From Chitinophagaceae bacterium (GTDB lineage: Bacteria > Bacteroidota > Bacteroidia > Chitinophagales > Chitinophagaceae), in contig CANGEW010000007.1 of NCBI GenBank assembly GCA_947452965.1, positions 25,121-89,120 on the forward strand: a DNA stretch of 64,000 nucleotides, given 5' to 3'. The position numbers were made by a program, and so were the translations under genes. Under the pieces are notes generated by a model that made no database searches, was not told where the DNA came from, and saw only the letters and a list, made by a program, of their open reading frames with translations. The first letter of the stretch is position 1. The number at the start of each line of letters is the position of its first letter. Below, piece by piece: positions 42,890-52,654 of the stretch.

Positions 42890-44206
42890 TCAGAATGATC
42901 TATTAGGATCAAAGTTTTCCAACTCTTTACTTACCGCACTTAAGAAAGTAGAACCCAATGCACCATCAATAATGCGGTGATCGTAGCTTAGAGATATATA
43001 CATCATGTGTCTTATGCCTATTGTATCACCTTGAGTGGTTTCAATAACCATTGGTCTTTTTTTAATGGCACCCACAGCCATAATGGCAACTTGAGGTTGG
43101 TTAATGATTGGTGTTCCCATGATGCTGCCAAAAGTACCTACATTAGTTAGTGTGAATGTCCCACCATTGGTGTCATCGGGTCGTAATTTATTATTTCTTG
43201 CCGCAGTAGCCAATCCGTTTACTTGTTTGGTGAGTCCTACCAGGTTCAATTGATCAGCATTTTTTATAACAGGCACAATTAAATTGCCAGAAGGAAGAGC
43301 CGTGGCCATGCCTATATTTAAATCTTTTTTTAGAATAATTTTATCTCCATCTAATGAGCTGTTCATTAAAGGGTATTTTTTTAGATTTTTAACAATGGCT
43401 TCAATAAAGATGGGAGTGTATGTGATTTTTTCTCCTTCTCTTTTTTCAAAATCTTTTTTATTTTTTTCTCTCCATAAAACCAGATTTGTTACATCGCATT
43501 CTGCGAAACTAGTAACATGAGGACTAGTTTTTTTGCTATCTACCATATGCTTTGCAATGAGTTTGCGCATGCGATCCATTTCCATTACTTCTACATTTCC
43601 CTGGTAAGCTACTGGAGAAACGTCTACTATTGTTTCTGGATGTTTTTGGGAAACCACTGCAACTTCTTGAACCGGAAGGGCACTAGCTACGGTTGCTGAA
43701 GAAGATTTTTTATTTGTCAGATAATGTAAAATATCTTTTTTACTTACTCTTCCATCTTGACCTGTACCTTGAATATTTTCTAATTCAGACATAGAGATAC
43801 CTTCGCTTTGAGCAATGTTCAATACTAGAGGAGAATAAAACCTAACGCTGCTAGAATGATTTGTAGAGGAAGCTGCCACAGGTTGAAAAGGGATGGATTC
43901 AACAACAGTATTTTCTTCTGTAATTGAAGGTGTAATTGGTGAAGAGGGACTTTGATGCATATTCGCACCCACTTTTATTTTTGCGATGACCGTTCCTATG
44001 GGTACGACATCATTTTCATTATATAGGATTGCTTCTATAATACCTTCTGCTGTGGAAGGTACTTCGCTATCAACTTTATCGGTTGCAATATCTAGAATGG
44101 TTTCATCCATAGCCACTTTGTCGCCTGGTTGTTTGTGCCATCTTAATATAGTGGCTTCCATGATACTTTCTCCCAACTTTGGCATGATCAAGTCAACTAA
44201 ACTCAT
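42890..44206 (-). CDS. 2-oxo acid dehydrogenase E2 (dihydrolipoamide acyltransferase)
   Basis: A 438-residue E2 core of a pyruvate, 2-oxoglutarate or branched-chain 2-oxo acid dehydrogenase complex. The lipoyl domain (1-77) carries the lipoyl Lys in DIATDKVDSEVPS. The E1/E3-binding domain (about 126-167) is SPLVLNIAQSEGISMSELEN and GTGQDGRVSKKDIL. The acyltransferase domain has the catalytic SYDHRIIDGA. One lipoyl domain and sequence style fit the branched-chain type, but this is not certain. E1 genes are not nearby; E3 is encoded at 61444. Confidence 0.93.
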   Translation of the reverse strand: MSLVDLIMPKLGESIMEATILRWHKQPGDKVAMDETILDIATDKVDSEVPSTAEGIIEAILYNENDVVPIGTVIAKIKVGANMHQSPSSPITPSITEENTVVESIPFQPVAASSTNHSSSVRFYSPLVLNIAQSEGISMSELENIQGTGQDGRVSKKDILHYLTNKKSSSATVASALPVQEVAVVSQKHPETIVDVSPVAYQGNVEVMEMDRMRKLIAKHMVDSKKTSPHVTSFAECDVTNLVLWREKNKKDFEKREGEKITYTPIFIEAIVKNLKKYPLMNSSLDGDKIILKKDLNIGMATALPSGNLIVPVIKNADQLNLVGLTKQVNGLATAARNNKLRPDDTNGGTFTLTNVGTFGSIMGTPIINQPQVAIMAVGAIKKRPMVIETTQGDTIGIRHMMYISLSYDHRIIDGALGSTFLSAVSKELENFDPNRSF

Positions 44207-44400
44207 AATTCAATAGTATTGATGATTGAATAAGACAAAAGTAAGTAAAAACCTGTGTTTCAAAAGTAGTTAAAGGTATAAAAAAAAGGTATTTATAATA
44301 TTCAACAAAATGTCAGATATATAAGAATTGATATGAAAACTTATTCATTTATTGAATGAGATACATTGTTGATTGGTTTTGATTGCAATTTCATCAAAGT

Positions 44401-45657
44401 TTAAGGGATTGATTGCTCAATTATAAACTGTCGAAGCATATTTAAAGCATACATAGCAGTCAGCTGTATGTTTTTAGAGCGGTCAAAACGAAGATGAAAG
44501 AGGTTTGTTTGGATGTTTTTTTTGTTACCCACTGCAATCCAAACAGTTCCAACAGGTTTGTCAGTAGATCCTCCGTCAGGGCCCATAATTCCAGAAACAG
44601 CTATTGCATAATCGGTATGTAATTGTTGCAAAACTCCTTTCGTCATTTCAATAACGGTTGCTTTACTGACTGCACCATGAGTGACAAGTGTATTTTGATT
44701 TACGAACAGCATATCCTCTTTACATTTATTTGAGTATGAGATAATGCTTCCATTATAAAAAGAGGATGCTCCTGCATTGCTACTAAGTAAATGAGCGATG
44801 TATCCACCAGTGCAACTTTCTGCAGTTGATAAGGTTTGTTGATTATTTTTAAGGAGACTCGCTACAATTTTTTCCAAGGGTTCATCATCTGTGGCAATGA
44901 GATATTCAGCGACTAGTTCTTGTAATTCAGTAAACTTGTTATTGATTTCTGCTTCCGCGTTACAATTTTCATTATCAATACATGAAAGTCTTAATCGAAC
45001 AATTCCATGATTTGGCAAATAAGCTAATTTGATGTGATTGGGCAATGAAGTTTCAAAATCTTGAATCAAATCCGCCAACATTGATTCGCCTACTCCAAAA
45101 GTGATTAAAGTTTTGTGTATGATTGTTGGCAAAGAAAATTTCTGAACAAGCATTGGTGTCACTTTTTCTCTTATGAGTGATTGCATTTCAAAGGGAACGC
45201 CTGGCAAGCTAATAAAAATGGAATTATTTTTTTCGAACCACATACCTGGTGCGGTTCCGTTTGTATTTAGTAAAACTTTGCAAGTATCCGGCACTTCGGC
45301 TTGTTTTCGATTTCTTTCAGTAACAGGACGATTGAATCTTTTTTCAAAAAGATGAATTACATTTTGCAAAGCGTCCTCATTCATCACCATTTTACCATTA
45401 AAATATTTGCATAATAACGGCTTTGTAATATCATCAGCGGTTGGTCCTAAGCCACCTGTTATCAATATCAGACGGTTAATAGAAGACTCGTACTCCAAGG
45501 CCTTCCATATTTCGTCCCAATTGTCGCCCACTGCAACTCTACGAGTTACAGGGATCCCAATGCTATTTAATGATTGTGCTATAAAAGCGCTGTTGGTATC
45601 AATCACTTGACCGATTAATAATTCATCACCAATGGTAATAATGGATGCTGTAATCAT
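44401..45657 (-). CDS. cinA: CinA family protein (nicotinamide-nucleotide amidohydrolase)
   Basis: A 418-residue two-domain protein. The N-terminal MoCF-like/ADP-ribose pyrophosphatase domain contains IITIGDELLIGQVIDTNSAF and ILITGGLGPTADDITK. The C-terminal PncC deamidase domain, from about residue 255, contains STAESCTGGYIAHLLSSNAGASSFYNGSIISYSN and AVSGIMGPDGGSTDKPVGTVWIA. It hydrolyses NMN to NaMN in NAD recycling; links to competence and DNA damage depend on species. Confidence 0.95.
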   Translation of the reverse strand: MITASIITIGDELLIGQVIDTNSAFIAQSLNSIGIPVTRRVAVGDNWDEIWKALEYESSINRLILITGGLGPTADDITKPLLCKYFNGKMVMNEDALQNVIHLFEKRFNRPVTERNRKQAEVPDTCKVLLNTNGTAPGMWFEKNNSIFISLPGVPFEMQSLIREKVTPMLVQKFSLPTIIHKTLITFGVGESMLADLIQDFETSLPNHIKLAYLPNHGIVRLRLSCIDNENCNAEAEINNKFTELQELVAEYLIATDDEPLEKIVASLLKNNQQTLSTAESCTGGYIAHLLSSNAGASSFYNGSIISYSNKCKEDMLFVNQNTLVTHGAVSKATVIEMTKGVLQQLHTDYAIAVSGIMGPDGGSTDKPVGTVWIAVGNKKNIQTNLFHLRFDRSKNIQLTAMYALNMLRQFIIEQSIP

Positions 45658-45753
45658 ATTTCAAAATTAAACTTTTTGGGGACAAGTTATTTATAACAAG
45701 TCATAAGCAATGCTATTTTTAATTTTATGTGAGGTAGATTTGTTAAAAAAAAT

Positions 45754-46176
45754 ATGCAAAGCCAGAATTTCAAAAATCATAAACAGTTTGCTCCTAAATC
45801 TTTTTATGCGGCCTTATTGATGGGATTAATTGTTTTTACAGTAGCTATTTTCCAATTAATTTCTTCAACTGACAAAACAGTTTGGTTTTTATTGGCAATT
45901 CAATCTATTGGATTAGTTATTATAGGCTATTTTTCAAGGTCGCTTGCTTTAAAAGCACAAGATAGAGCTATCAGAGCGGAGGAAAATCTTAGACATTTTG
46001 TATTAACTAGTAGGGTATTGCCAAAGCAGCTATCTATTCATCAAATTATTGCATTAAGATTTGCTTCGGATGAAGAGCTTGAATCATTAACCAAGTTAAC
46101 GACAGATAAGAATTTATCGGCTCGTGAGATAAAGGAATTAATAGTGAATTGGCGAGCAGATTATTACAGAGTATAA
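45754..46176 (+). CDS. DUF6526 family membrane protein
   Basis: A 140-residue protein with two TM helices (about 20-38 and 45-62) and a soluble helical C-terminus. The opening QSQNFKNHKQFAPKSFY and the segment ENLRHFVLTSRVLPKQLSIHQIIALRFASDEEL are typical of DUF6526, common in Bacteroidota. The function is unknown. Convergent with the DoxX gene, with a 9-bp gap. Confidence 0.85.
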   Translation: MQSQNFKNHKQFAPKSFYAALLMGLIVFTVAIFQLISSTDKTVWFLLAIQSIGLVIIGYFSRSLALKAQDRAIRAEENLRHFVLTSRVLPKQLSIHQIIALRFASDEELESLTKLTTDKNLSAREIKELIVNWRADYYRV

Positions 46177-46185
46177 AAACAATAA

Positions 46186-46593
46186 TTATTTGGAGGCTAA
46201 TCCATCAACACTCACTCTACCTGGGCCAACAAGTAAAAAAAGAACAAAAACTCCAAGATATAATGCGGCGGCTTGACCATCTCCAAAAAAGTCTCCTTTG
46301 TGAACTTTAAATAAAGCTACAGACATACAAATTATCAGAGGAACGGCTGCCAAGCGTGTAAACAGTCCTAGTACAATAAATAATGCACAAAAGAACTCTG
46401 CAAAAACCACCATTAGTAGTGAAGCTGTGGAACCCATTCCCAAAAAGTTATAGAATGTTGATTTGATTTCGCTAAAATGAACCAATTTATCGTATCCATG
46501 ATGCATCATTAGTACACCAAAAATTAAACGGGTAAGAAGGAATGCGAAATTAAAAATTCCTTGTGAATAATGTGTAGAAACTAGTTTTTTCAT
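46186..46593 (-). CDS. DoxX family membrane protein (second copy)
   Basis: A four-helix DoxX protein of about 136 residues. FAFLLTRLIFGVLMMHHGYDKLVHF, VVFAEFFCALFIVLGLFTRLAAVPLIICM and AALYLGVFVLFLLVGPGRVSVDGL are the family core. I chose the third in-frame ATG (46593, MKKLVSTHY); ATGs at 46626 and 46599 are alternatives. It differs strongly from the 7293 copy, so the two are distant paralogues. Confidence 0.87.
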   Translation of the reverse strand: MKKLVSTHYSQGIFNFAFLLTRLIFGVLMMHHGYDKLVHFSEIKSTFYNFLGMGSTASLLMVVFAEFFCALFIVLGLFTRLAAVPLIICMSVALFKVHKGDFFGDGQAAALYLGVFVLFLLVGPGRVSVDGLASK

Positions 46594-46885
46594 GTTCATG
46601 TCTTTCGTTTTATTTTTTAGAAACATGAAATGCCCTTTTTACTATGATAAGAGTATTTTATGGGCTATTTCTTGATTACAATTTAGTGTGTATGATATTT
46701 ATTAAACCAACAGATACATGTTAATACAATCTAAAATAAACCTTTTTTTTGAATTACTATTTAATGCCAAGGGAATAAAATTTAATTTTATTAACATTTG
46801 AGGATTATTGTATTGCTTATTTATAGGGATTTGTTCATACAATTGCATTATTAATTGGAGATTCATTCGTTTTTATTACATCTAT

Positions 46886-49800
46886 ATGAAAATAGTAAAA
46901 AGTACTTTATTGGTGTGCATGTTGCTTGTGACAGAAATAATGCTTGCACAAACAACTCATGGCATTATTAACCCTGACCAGAAATTTAAATCAGCGCAAG
47001 ATTTTTTTTATAAATCAGACTACGCGTCAGCTTATCCTTTATTAAAAGATTTAGTAAAACAATATCCTCTAATTGATGCAGATAGTCATCACTACATAAC
47101 AGATAAAGTACATTGTTTCTATATTGTTTGTGAACTTAGATTGAATCAATCAAAGGCAGCCGAAGACGCTAAGGTTTTTCTTGAACGTAATCATAATGAG
47201 AGTTTGGGGCAATTGATGTTATTTCATTTGGGTCATTATTATTTTAATAGAAATGATTATGATCAAGCACTTAATTATTTAACACGTTCTGGATACAATA
47301 ATTTAACTAATGAACAAATTGGTGATGCTAAATTTGAAATAGCGTATTCGTTTTTCAAAAAAGAAAAGTATAAGGATGCTGATCCTCTATTTAATGAGAT
47401 TGTTCAAATCGTTAACAGTAAGTATTATTTATCTTCTTTCTATTATGGAGGAATGATTGCATATAAAAATAAGGACTATGAAAAGGCTTTACAATATTTT
47501 AAGAAAGTTGAAGTCACGGAACCTTTTAGCAAAGAAGTAGCCTATTATATCACCGAAATCTTGTATTGTCAAGGTAAAAAGAGAGAAGCGTTGGACTATG
47601 GAGATAGTATTTTACGCAATAACACCAGTTTGCAGGGGGATAAAAATTTGAAAATGCTGGTTGGGCAATTATACTTTGAAAAGCAAGATTATGAAAAATC
47701 ATTGCCGTTATTACAATTTTTTATAAATCAGACCGAAAAAGTACCTAAAGAGATTTTATATGAGTTGAGTTTTTGTTATTATAAAAATAATATAAATGAT
47801 AAGGCTATTGAGGGATTTAGGGAGTTGAGTAATGAAAAAGATTCAATGGGTCAGAATAGCATGTATTTGTTGGGTACGTTGTATTTGTCTATTCAGGATA
47901 AATCTAACGCTAGGAATGCATTTCAATTTTGTGCATACAATAGTAGTAATCAGCAACAACAAGAAATTTCTCGATTTATTTATGCAAAGCTTTCCTATGA
48001 ATTAGGGTTTCAAGATGTTGCCATGGCTGAATTAAAAATTTTTTTGACTTTGTATCCTAACTCTGTATATAGTGATGAAGCAAAAGAGTTAATGGTGAAT
48101 ATGTTAGCTATAACCAATAATTTTAGCGAAGGATTACTCTTTTATAATACAATTGTAAATCCATCAGTTAGTCTTCAAAAAGTATATATTCAATTGCTTT
48201 ATGGAAGCGCTGTACAAAATATTAATGATCAGCATTTTAATGAAGCTGATCAATTATTGGATCAGATTTTGTCTTCTCCTCAACCTTCAAAATTACTGCC
48301 ATATGCCAGATATTGGAAGGCAGAAGTTTCATATAAACAACAGAGGTATAGAGAATCCGTTTTATTGTTTACTTCATTTATAGATGCTAATCCTGTGTCT
48401 TTTGGGGAGGCAAACCTATTTAATGCTAAGTATTCACTCGCTTATGCGAGATTTCAACTTCAACAATATAAATTAGCTAACAACCTTTTTTCATCCATAT
48501 ACAATAGCAATAGCGTTGATACCAGTAATATCCAACAGGATATTTTATTACGAATGGCTGATTGCAATTACATGCAAAAAGAATATGCAAAATCCAAGAA
48601 TCAATATGATTTTTATATAAGTAAAAATTTTTTCCAATCTGATTATGCACTTTTTCAAAAAGCTATGATTGCTGGAATAAATAGTAGTGTGGAGAAAATA
48701 CAATTACTTCGATATTTAATGGATCATTATCCTAATGGTAGTATGTGGCTTGATGCTAAGATGGAAATAGCGAATACTTATATATCAGACCTGGAATTTG
48801 AAAAAGCGATACCTTATTTATCTCAAATCATCAGTGATTCATCAGCTTTCAAATGGTGGGCTGTTGCGTACTTAAAATTAGGACTAGCATATTATAATTC
48901 TAATGATAATAAAAAGGCATTGGGTTCTTTAACTACTTTGTTGAGTAGATATCCTAACTCCAACGAAACTGAGGAAGGGCTTTCCATTATTAAAGAAATT
49001 TATGTTGATGAAGGTAAACCAGAGGAGTATTTCGAATTGTTAAGAACCCAACATATTGCCATCAATATTATTGAAGCAGATTCTTTAAGTTATGCTGTTG
49101 CGTATAGAAAATATGATCTTGGAAATTATACAGAGGCTCATAAATCTTTTTCTATGTACATAAAAAATTATCCTAGTGGGAATTATTTTTTACCTGCGCA
49201 CTATTATGACGCTCTGGCAAATGTGGCAACAAAAAACTTCGAAGATGCTCTAAATGGTTTCAAATATGTAATTAACAATGGAACTAATCCATATTTCGAT
49301 TATTCATCTTCAGAGATAGCAAGGATTTATTATTTTGAGCTAAAGAATTATGATAGTGCCAAGAAGTTTTTTACAATTGTTTATAATAACACGAATATAG
49401 CAGCAACTAAGCTTGATGCAATGAGAGGCTTGGTGAGATCTTATTATAAATTAAATGATTACACATCTGCTAATGAAATAGCCAGTGAGTTATTTCATCA
49501 AAAAAATATCAGTACGGATGATAAATCTATCGCGTTATTAGTTCTAGGAAAGTCACAACAGCAATCTAATTTATTGGACTCTGCTATTATTAATTTCAAG
49601 GCGGTGTCTGTGATGAACCGATCTGCCTGGGGAGCAGAGGCTAGATATGAAATGGCGGTTTGTTACTTTAAATTAAATAATCTAAAATTGGCGGAAGCGG
49701 CGGCTATGGCAGTCATCAAAGAAACATCCGCTTATGATTACTGGGTTACCAAGTCATATATACTATTGGGGGATCTTTTTGTTGTACAAAAAGATTATTT

Positions 49801-49927
49801 TAATGCAAAAGCAACTTATGAAAGTATATATAAAAATTCTGATAATAATGAATTAAAAGAGGAGGCATTGAATAAATATAATCAAGCGGTTGCGTTGGAA
49901 AAAAAATCATCAAAAATTAGCAATTAA
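46886..49927 (+). CDS. Large periplasmic tetratricopeptide repeat protein
   Basis: A 1013-residue exported TPR protein. A signal peptide (MKIVKSTLLVCMLLVTEIMLAQ) supports ATG 46886 over an upstream ATG at 46808. At least 20 TPR-like helical pairs follow (for example YDQALNYLTRSG, YKDADPLFNEI, YEKALQYFKKVE, YKLANNLFSSIY), without a catalytic domain. Probably a scaffold at the outer membrane. It is the first gene of a tight four-gene operon with gaps of 3, 1 and 2 bp. Confidence 0.9.
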   Translation: MKIVKSTLLVCMLLVTEIMLAQTTHGIINPDQKFKSAQDFFYKSDYASAYPLLKDLVKQYPLIDADSHHYITDKVHCFYIVCELRLNQSKAAEDAKVFLERNHNESLGQLMLFHLGHYYFNRNDYDQALNYLTRSGYNNLTNEQIGDAKFEIAYSFFKKEKYKDADPLFNEIVQIVNSKYYLSSFYYGGMIAYKNKDYEKALQYFKKVEVTEPFSKEVAYYITEILYCQGKKREALDYGDSILRNNTSLQGDKNLKMLVGQLYFEKQDYEKSLPLLQFFINQTEKVPKEILYELSFCYYKNNINDKAIEGFRELSNEKDSMGQNSMYLLGTLYLSIQDKSNARNAFQFCAYNSSNQQQQEISRFIYAKLSYELGFQDVAMAELKIFLTLYPNSVYSDEAKELMVNMLAITNNFSEGLLFYNTIVNPSVSLQKVYIQLLYGSAVQNINDQHFNEADQLLDQILSSPQPSKLLPYARYWKAEVSYKQQRYRESVLLFTSFIDANPVSFGEANLFNAKYSLAYARFQLQQYKLANNLFSSIYNSNSVDTSNIQQDILLRMADCNYMQKEYAKSKNQYDFYISKNFFQSDYALFQKAMIAGINSSVEKIQLLRYLMDHYPNGSMWLDAKMEIANTYISDLEFEKAIPYLSQIISDSSAFKWWAVAYLKLGLAYYNSNDNKKALGSLTTLLSRYPNSNETEEGLSIIKEIYVDEGKPEEYFELLRTQHIAINIIEADSLSYAVAYRKYDLGNYTEAHKSFSMYIKNYPSGNYFLPAHYYDALANVATKNFEDALNGFKYVINNGTNPYFDYSSSEIARIYYFELKNYDSAKKFFTIVYNNTNIAATKLDAMRGLVRSYYKLNDYTSANEIASELFHQKNISTDDKSIALLVLGKSQQQSNLLDSAIINFKAVSVMNRSAWGAEARYEMAVCYFKLNNLKLAEAAAMAVIKETSAYDYWVTKSYILLGDLFVVQKDYFNAKATYESIYKNSDNNELKEEALNKYNQAVALEKKSSKISN

Positions 49928-49930
49928 ACT

Positions 49931-51595
49931 ATGCAATTCACTAATCATAATTTTAGTTTGGCCTTTGTATTTTGTTGCCTGATGCTTCAGATAGGTAAAG
50001 TGTCTTTCGCTCAAAATGACACAACAAAACATGCCTCAGTATCTATTATATCTTCTTATAAACCAGTATTAAGATTTGCTGCAAAAACAAATTTTTATCC
50101 AAGTCAATATATTCCAGACAGTACAAATAAATTTTTGCGACCTTATGTGGTTCCGGCTCAGAATTTGAATTATGGATATCAAAGTGTTTTGTTGCCTTCG
50201 ATGGAACTTGTGAAATTTAGAAATGACTACTTGAATAATAACTATATTAAAATAGGATATGGTAATTATTCTAGTCCTCTATTAGATGCAGGTTTTAACT
50301 ATAATAAACTTAAAAATACCTTATTACATGCTGCTGTAGAATACAATTCGTCAAAAGGTATCATTGAAAATCAAGATTATTCTTTATTTGCAGGTAAAAT
50401 TGACGGAAGTTATTTTGTGAAGAAACATGAGATTTATAGTGCTGTTCAATTCAAATCTTCTCAATATTATTTGTATGGGTATGATCATGATAAATTTGAT
50501 TTTTCAAAAAACGACATTACACATCCATTTAATGATTTTACTTATAATATAGGCTTGCACAATACAGAAGTGAATTCGATTGCATTGAATTATGACCCCA
50601 ATGTTTCTTTCAATGCATTTTCAATGAAGGATTCAATTAATGAAAGCACTATTAAAATTGCTATTCCATTTGAATGTCATTTGAGTAAGATAGTGACCGC
50701 TACATTGAATTCAAATATTGATTTGACAAATGTTTCTATACAAAATAAAAATTTAAATGATACTGCTTTTTCAAACAATATTATTGATGTTACACCAGCT
50801 GTTCATTTCTCACATTCTTTATTTTCAATCGATGCAGGATTGATGTTTTCTTCAGTGGATAAAAAAATGATATTGTTTCCACAATTACTTTTTGAAATGC
50901 CCATAAAAAAGTATTCGTTAATTTTTAAATTGGGCGTTTTGGGGCAAGTTTATAAAAATACATATAGAAATCTTACTGCAATCAATCCATATCTTGTTGT
51001 CAATAAACCGATAGAAAATGCGTCTTCAGTTGATTATTTTGGGGCGGTTAATGCGTCATTAGGCAAACATGTATTCGTGAATGTTAAACTAGGATTCATT
51101 ATGTATAAAAATTATGCCATTATGGTTAATGATACATCTGCTGCAGATGAAAAAATGAATCAATTTATAATTTCAAAAGAAGATAAGTTTCATGATGTAA
51201 CTTTACATGCTGATTTTAGTTATGTATTACCTGAAAAAATTCGTTTGTCGGCAGGTTGCACAATTAATGCATATGGCGGCCTTGAAAATAATATGAAAGC
51301 TTATAATTTGCCAGTATTTGAGGCTAATGCGACATTTGACTGGATGATTAATCGTAAGGTTTCATTGAGTACAAATTTGTATCTTTTTGGAGGTGGAAGT
51401 TATTTAGATAAAGATGCACAAGCACATTCTATAAAGGGAGCAATCGATTTGGCAACTGAAATTTCTTATCGCTTTCATAAGCGTATAAGCGCTTTCATAA
51501 AAATTAATAATATTTTTGGTGATAAGTATGAGCGTTGGCACAATTATCCAGTATATGGAATCAATGGAATAGGGGGTGTAAAGTTTAGTTTTTAA
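49931..51595 (+). CDS. Outer-membrane beta-barrel protein (TonB-receptor-like, no plug)
   Basis: A 554-residue exported protein with signal peptide 1-27. The rest alternates in amphipathic strands with YNxGLHNTEVNSIALNY-like segments and ends in Phe (GIGGVKFSF), typical of outer-membrane barrels. The N-terminal plug and CarboxypepD domains of TonB receptors are absent. Homologues are usually annotated simply as TonB-dependent receptor. Its position directly after the TPR gene suggests the two form an outer-membrane complex. Confidence 0.8.
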   Translation: MQFTNHNFSLAFVFCCLMLQIGKVSFAQNDTTKHASVSIISSYKPVLRFAAKTNFYPSQYIPDSTNKFLRPYVVPAQNLNYGYQSVLLPSMELVKFRNDYLNNNYIKIGYGNYSSPLLDAGFNYNKLKNTLLHAAVEYNSSKGIIENQDYSLFAGKIDGSYFVKKHEIYSAVQFKSSQYYLYGYDHDKFDFSKNDITHPFNDFTYNIGLHNTEVNSIALNYDPNVSFNAFSMKDSINESTIKIAIPFECHLSKIVTATLNSNIDLTNVSIQNKNLNDTAFSNNIIDVTPAVHFSHSLFSIDAGLMFSSVDKKMILFPQLLFEMPIKKYSLIFKLGVLGQVYKNTYRNLTAINPYLVVNKPIENASSVDYFGAVNASLGKHVFVNVKLGFIMYKNYAIMVNDTSAADEKMNQFIISKEDKFHDVTLHADFSYVLPEKIRLSAGCTINAYGGLENNMKAYNLPVFEANATFDWMINRKVSLSTNLYLFGGGSYLDKDAQAHSIKGAIDLATEISYRFHKRISAFIKINNIFGDKYERWHNYPVYGINGIGGVKFSF

Positions 51596-51596
51596 A

Positions 51597-52244
51597 ATGT
51601 ATTATATGCAAAATTTTGTTGAAGATTTCTTATTGTTGAATGCATATTGTCCTTTACCAGGACTAGGGTGCTTGAAAATTGAAACATTGAACGCACAGAT
51701 ACTAGAGGGAGGGCAACTATTGAGGGGGCCAAAATCAAGTATTGTTTTTTCAGATACTAAAATTGATGCAGGACTTTTTTTGCAATATATAGCTTATAAA
51801 AACAATCAGACCCTATCTCAGGCGTCATCGCTATTATCAGAATTTTGTAAAAGTATTGAAGACATACCGGCGTCTCAAAAATTCACTATTGGGAGTATTG
51901 GGAATTTTTCAAAGGGGCTAGACAATCGGCTTTACTTTGAGCAACAGGAACTACCAGATAATTTTACCCCGGATATTTCCTTGCAAAGAGTTATACACCC
52001 TAATCAAGTTCATGCTGTACTAGTAGGTGATGCAGAGAGAACGAATGAATTTATGAATGATTACTTGACTGGTACCAAGCCTGTTAAACAATATAAATGG
52101 TGGATTGCTGCAAGTATATTTTTCATGTTGTCAGTTGCAGCTATTGTGATTTATATAAATTCTAATTCTTTCTCTTATAGATTTGGCAATATGTCTTTCA
52201 TTTCTCCTACCGACGAACCAGTAACATATCAAAAAGTTAATTAA
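51597..52244 (+). CDS. HU-CCDC81-type domain protein with one TM helix
   Basis: A 215-residue bitopic inner-membrane protein. The N-terminus (MQNFVEDFLLLNAYCPLPGLGCL, best start ATG 51606 or 51597) and the following LRGPKSSIVFSDTKIDAGLFLQYIAYKN match the prokaryotic CCDC81-like HU domain pair seen in Bacteroidota HU-CCDC81-SPOR proteins. A TM helix lies at about 168-188 (YKWWIAASIFFMLSVAAIVIYI). The SPOR domain expected after the TM helix is missing; only 27 residues follow. It may tie the nucleoid to the envelope. Confidence 0.75.
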   Translation: MYYMQNFVEDFLLLNAYCPLPGLGCLKIETLNAQILEGGQLLRGPKSSIVFSDTKIDAGLFLQYIAYKNNQTLSQASSLLSEFCKSIEDIPASQKFTIGSIGNFSKGLDNRLYFEQQELPDNFTPDISLQRVIHPNQVHAVLVGDAERTNEFMNDYLTGTKPVKQYKWWIAASIFFMLSVAAIVIYINSNSFSYRFGNMSFISPTDEPVTYQKVN

Positions 52245-52246
52245 TC

Positions 52247-52651
52247 ATGAAAAAAGAAGCATTGATGCATGAACTTACTTCTAACACTTTTGTTATGCTC
52301 AAGCCATCTTCGATACAAGGAATTGGGGTTTTTGCACTTATAGATATTCCGAAAGGACAAAAAGGTATTTTTTCAAAAGACACTTCCGAATGGATTAAGA
52401 TTCATAAAGATGAAATTAATCTGTTGCCAACACATAGTAAGTACCTAGTTGAAAATCATTGTCTTTATGACTCGGATTATTACTATGTGCCAGAATATGG
52501 TTTTAAAATGGTTGATTTGGTTATATTTATCAACCATTCAGATGAGCCTAATCTCATTTCATTACAGGATGGTATAGACTTTGAGGCCATCAGAGATATC
52601 AAAGCAGGAGAAGAGTTATTTTTAGATTATGGTGCTATTGTGAACGAATAG
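52247..52651 (+). CDS. SET-domain protein lysine methyltransferase
   Basis: A 134-residue minimal SET-domain protein. The three diagnostic parts are present: SIQGIGVFALIDIPKGQ (SAM-binding GxG strand), VIFINHSDEPNLI (the NHS...PN knot) and AIRDIKAGEELFLDYG (catalytic Tyr). SET enzymes transfer methyl groups from SAM to lysines, in bacteria sometimes on histone-like or ribosomal proteins. It starts 2 bp after the HU-like gene, which makes that protein a candidate substrate. This is an inference. Confidence 0.88.
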   Translation: MKKEALMHELTSNTFVMLKPSSIQGIGVFALIDIPKGQKGIFSKDTSEWIKIHKDEINLLPTHSKYLVENHCLYDSDYYYVPEYGFKMVDLVIFINHSDEPNLISLQDGIDFEAIRDIKAGEELFLDYGAIVNE

Positions 52652-52654
52652 AAG

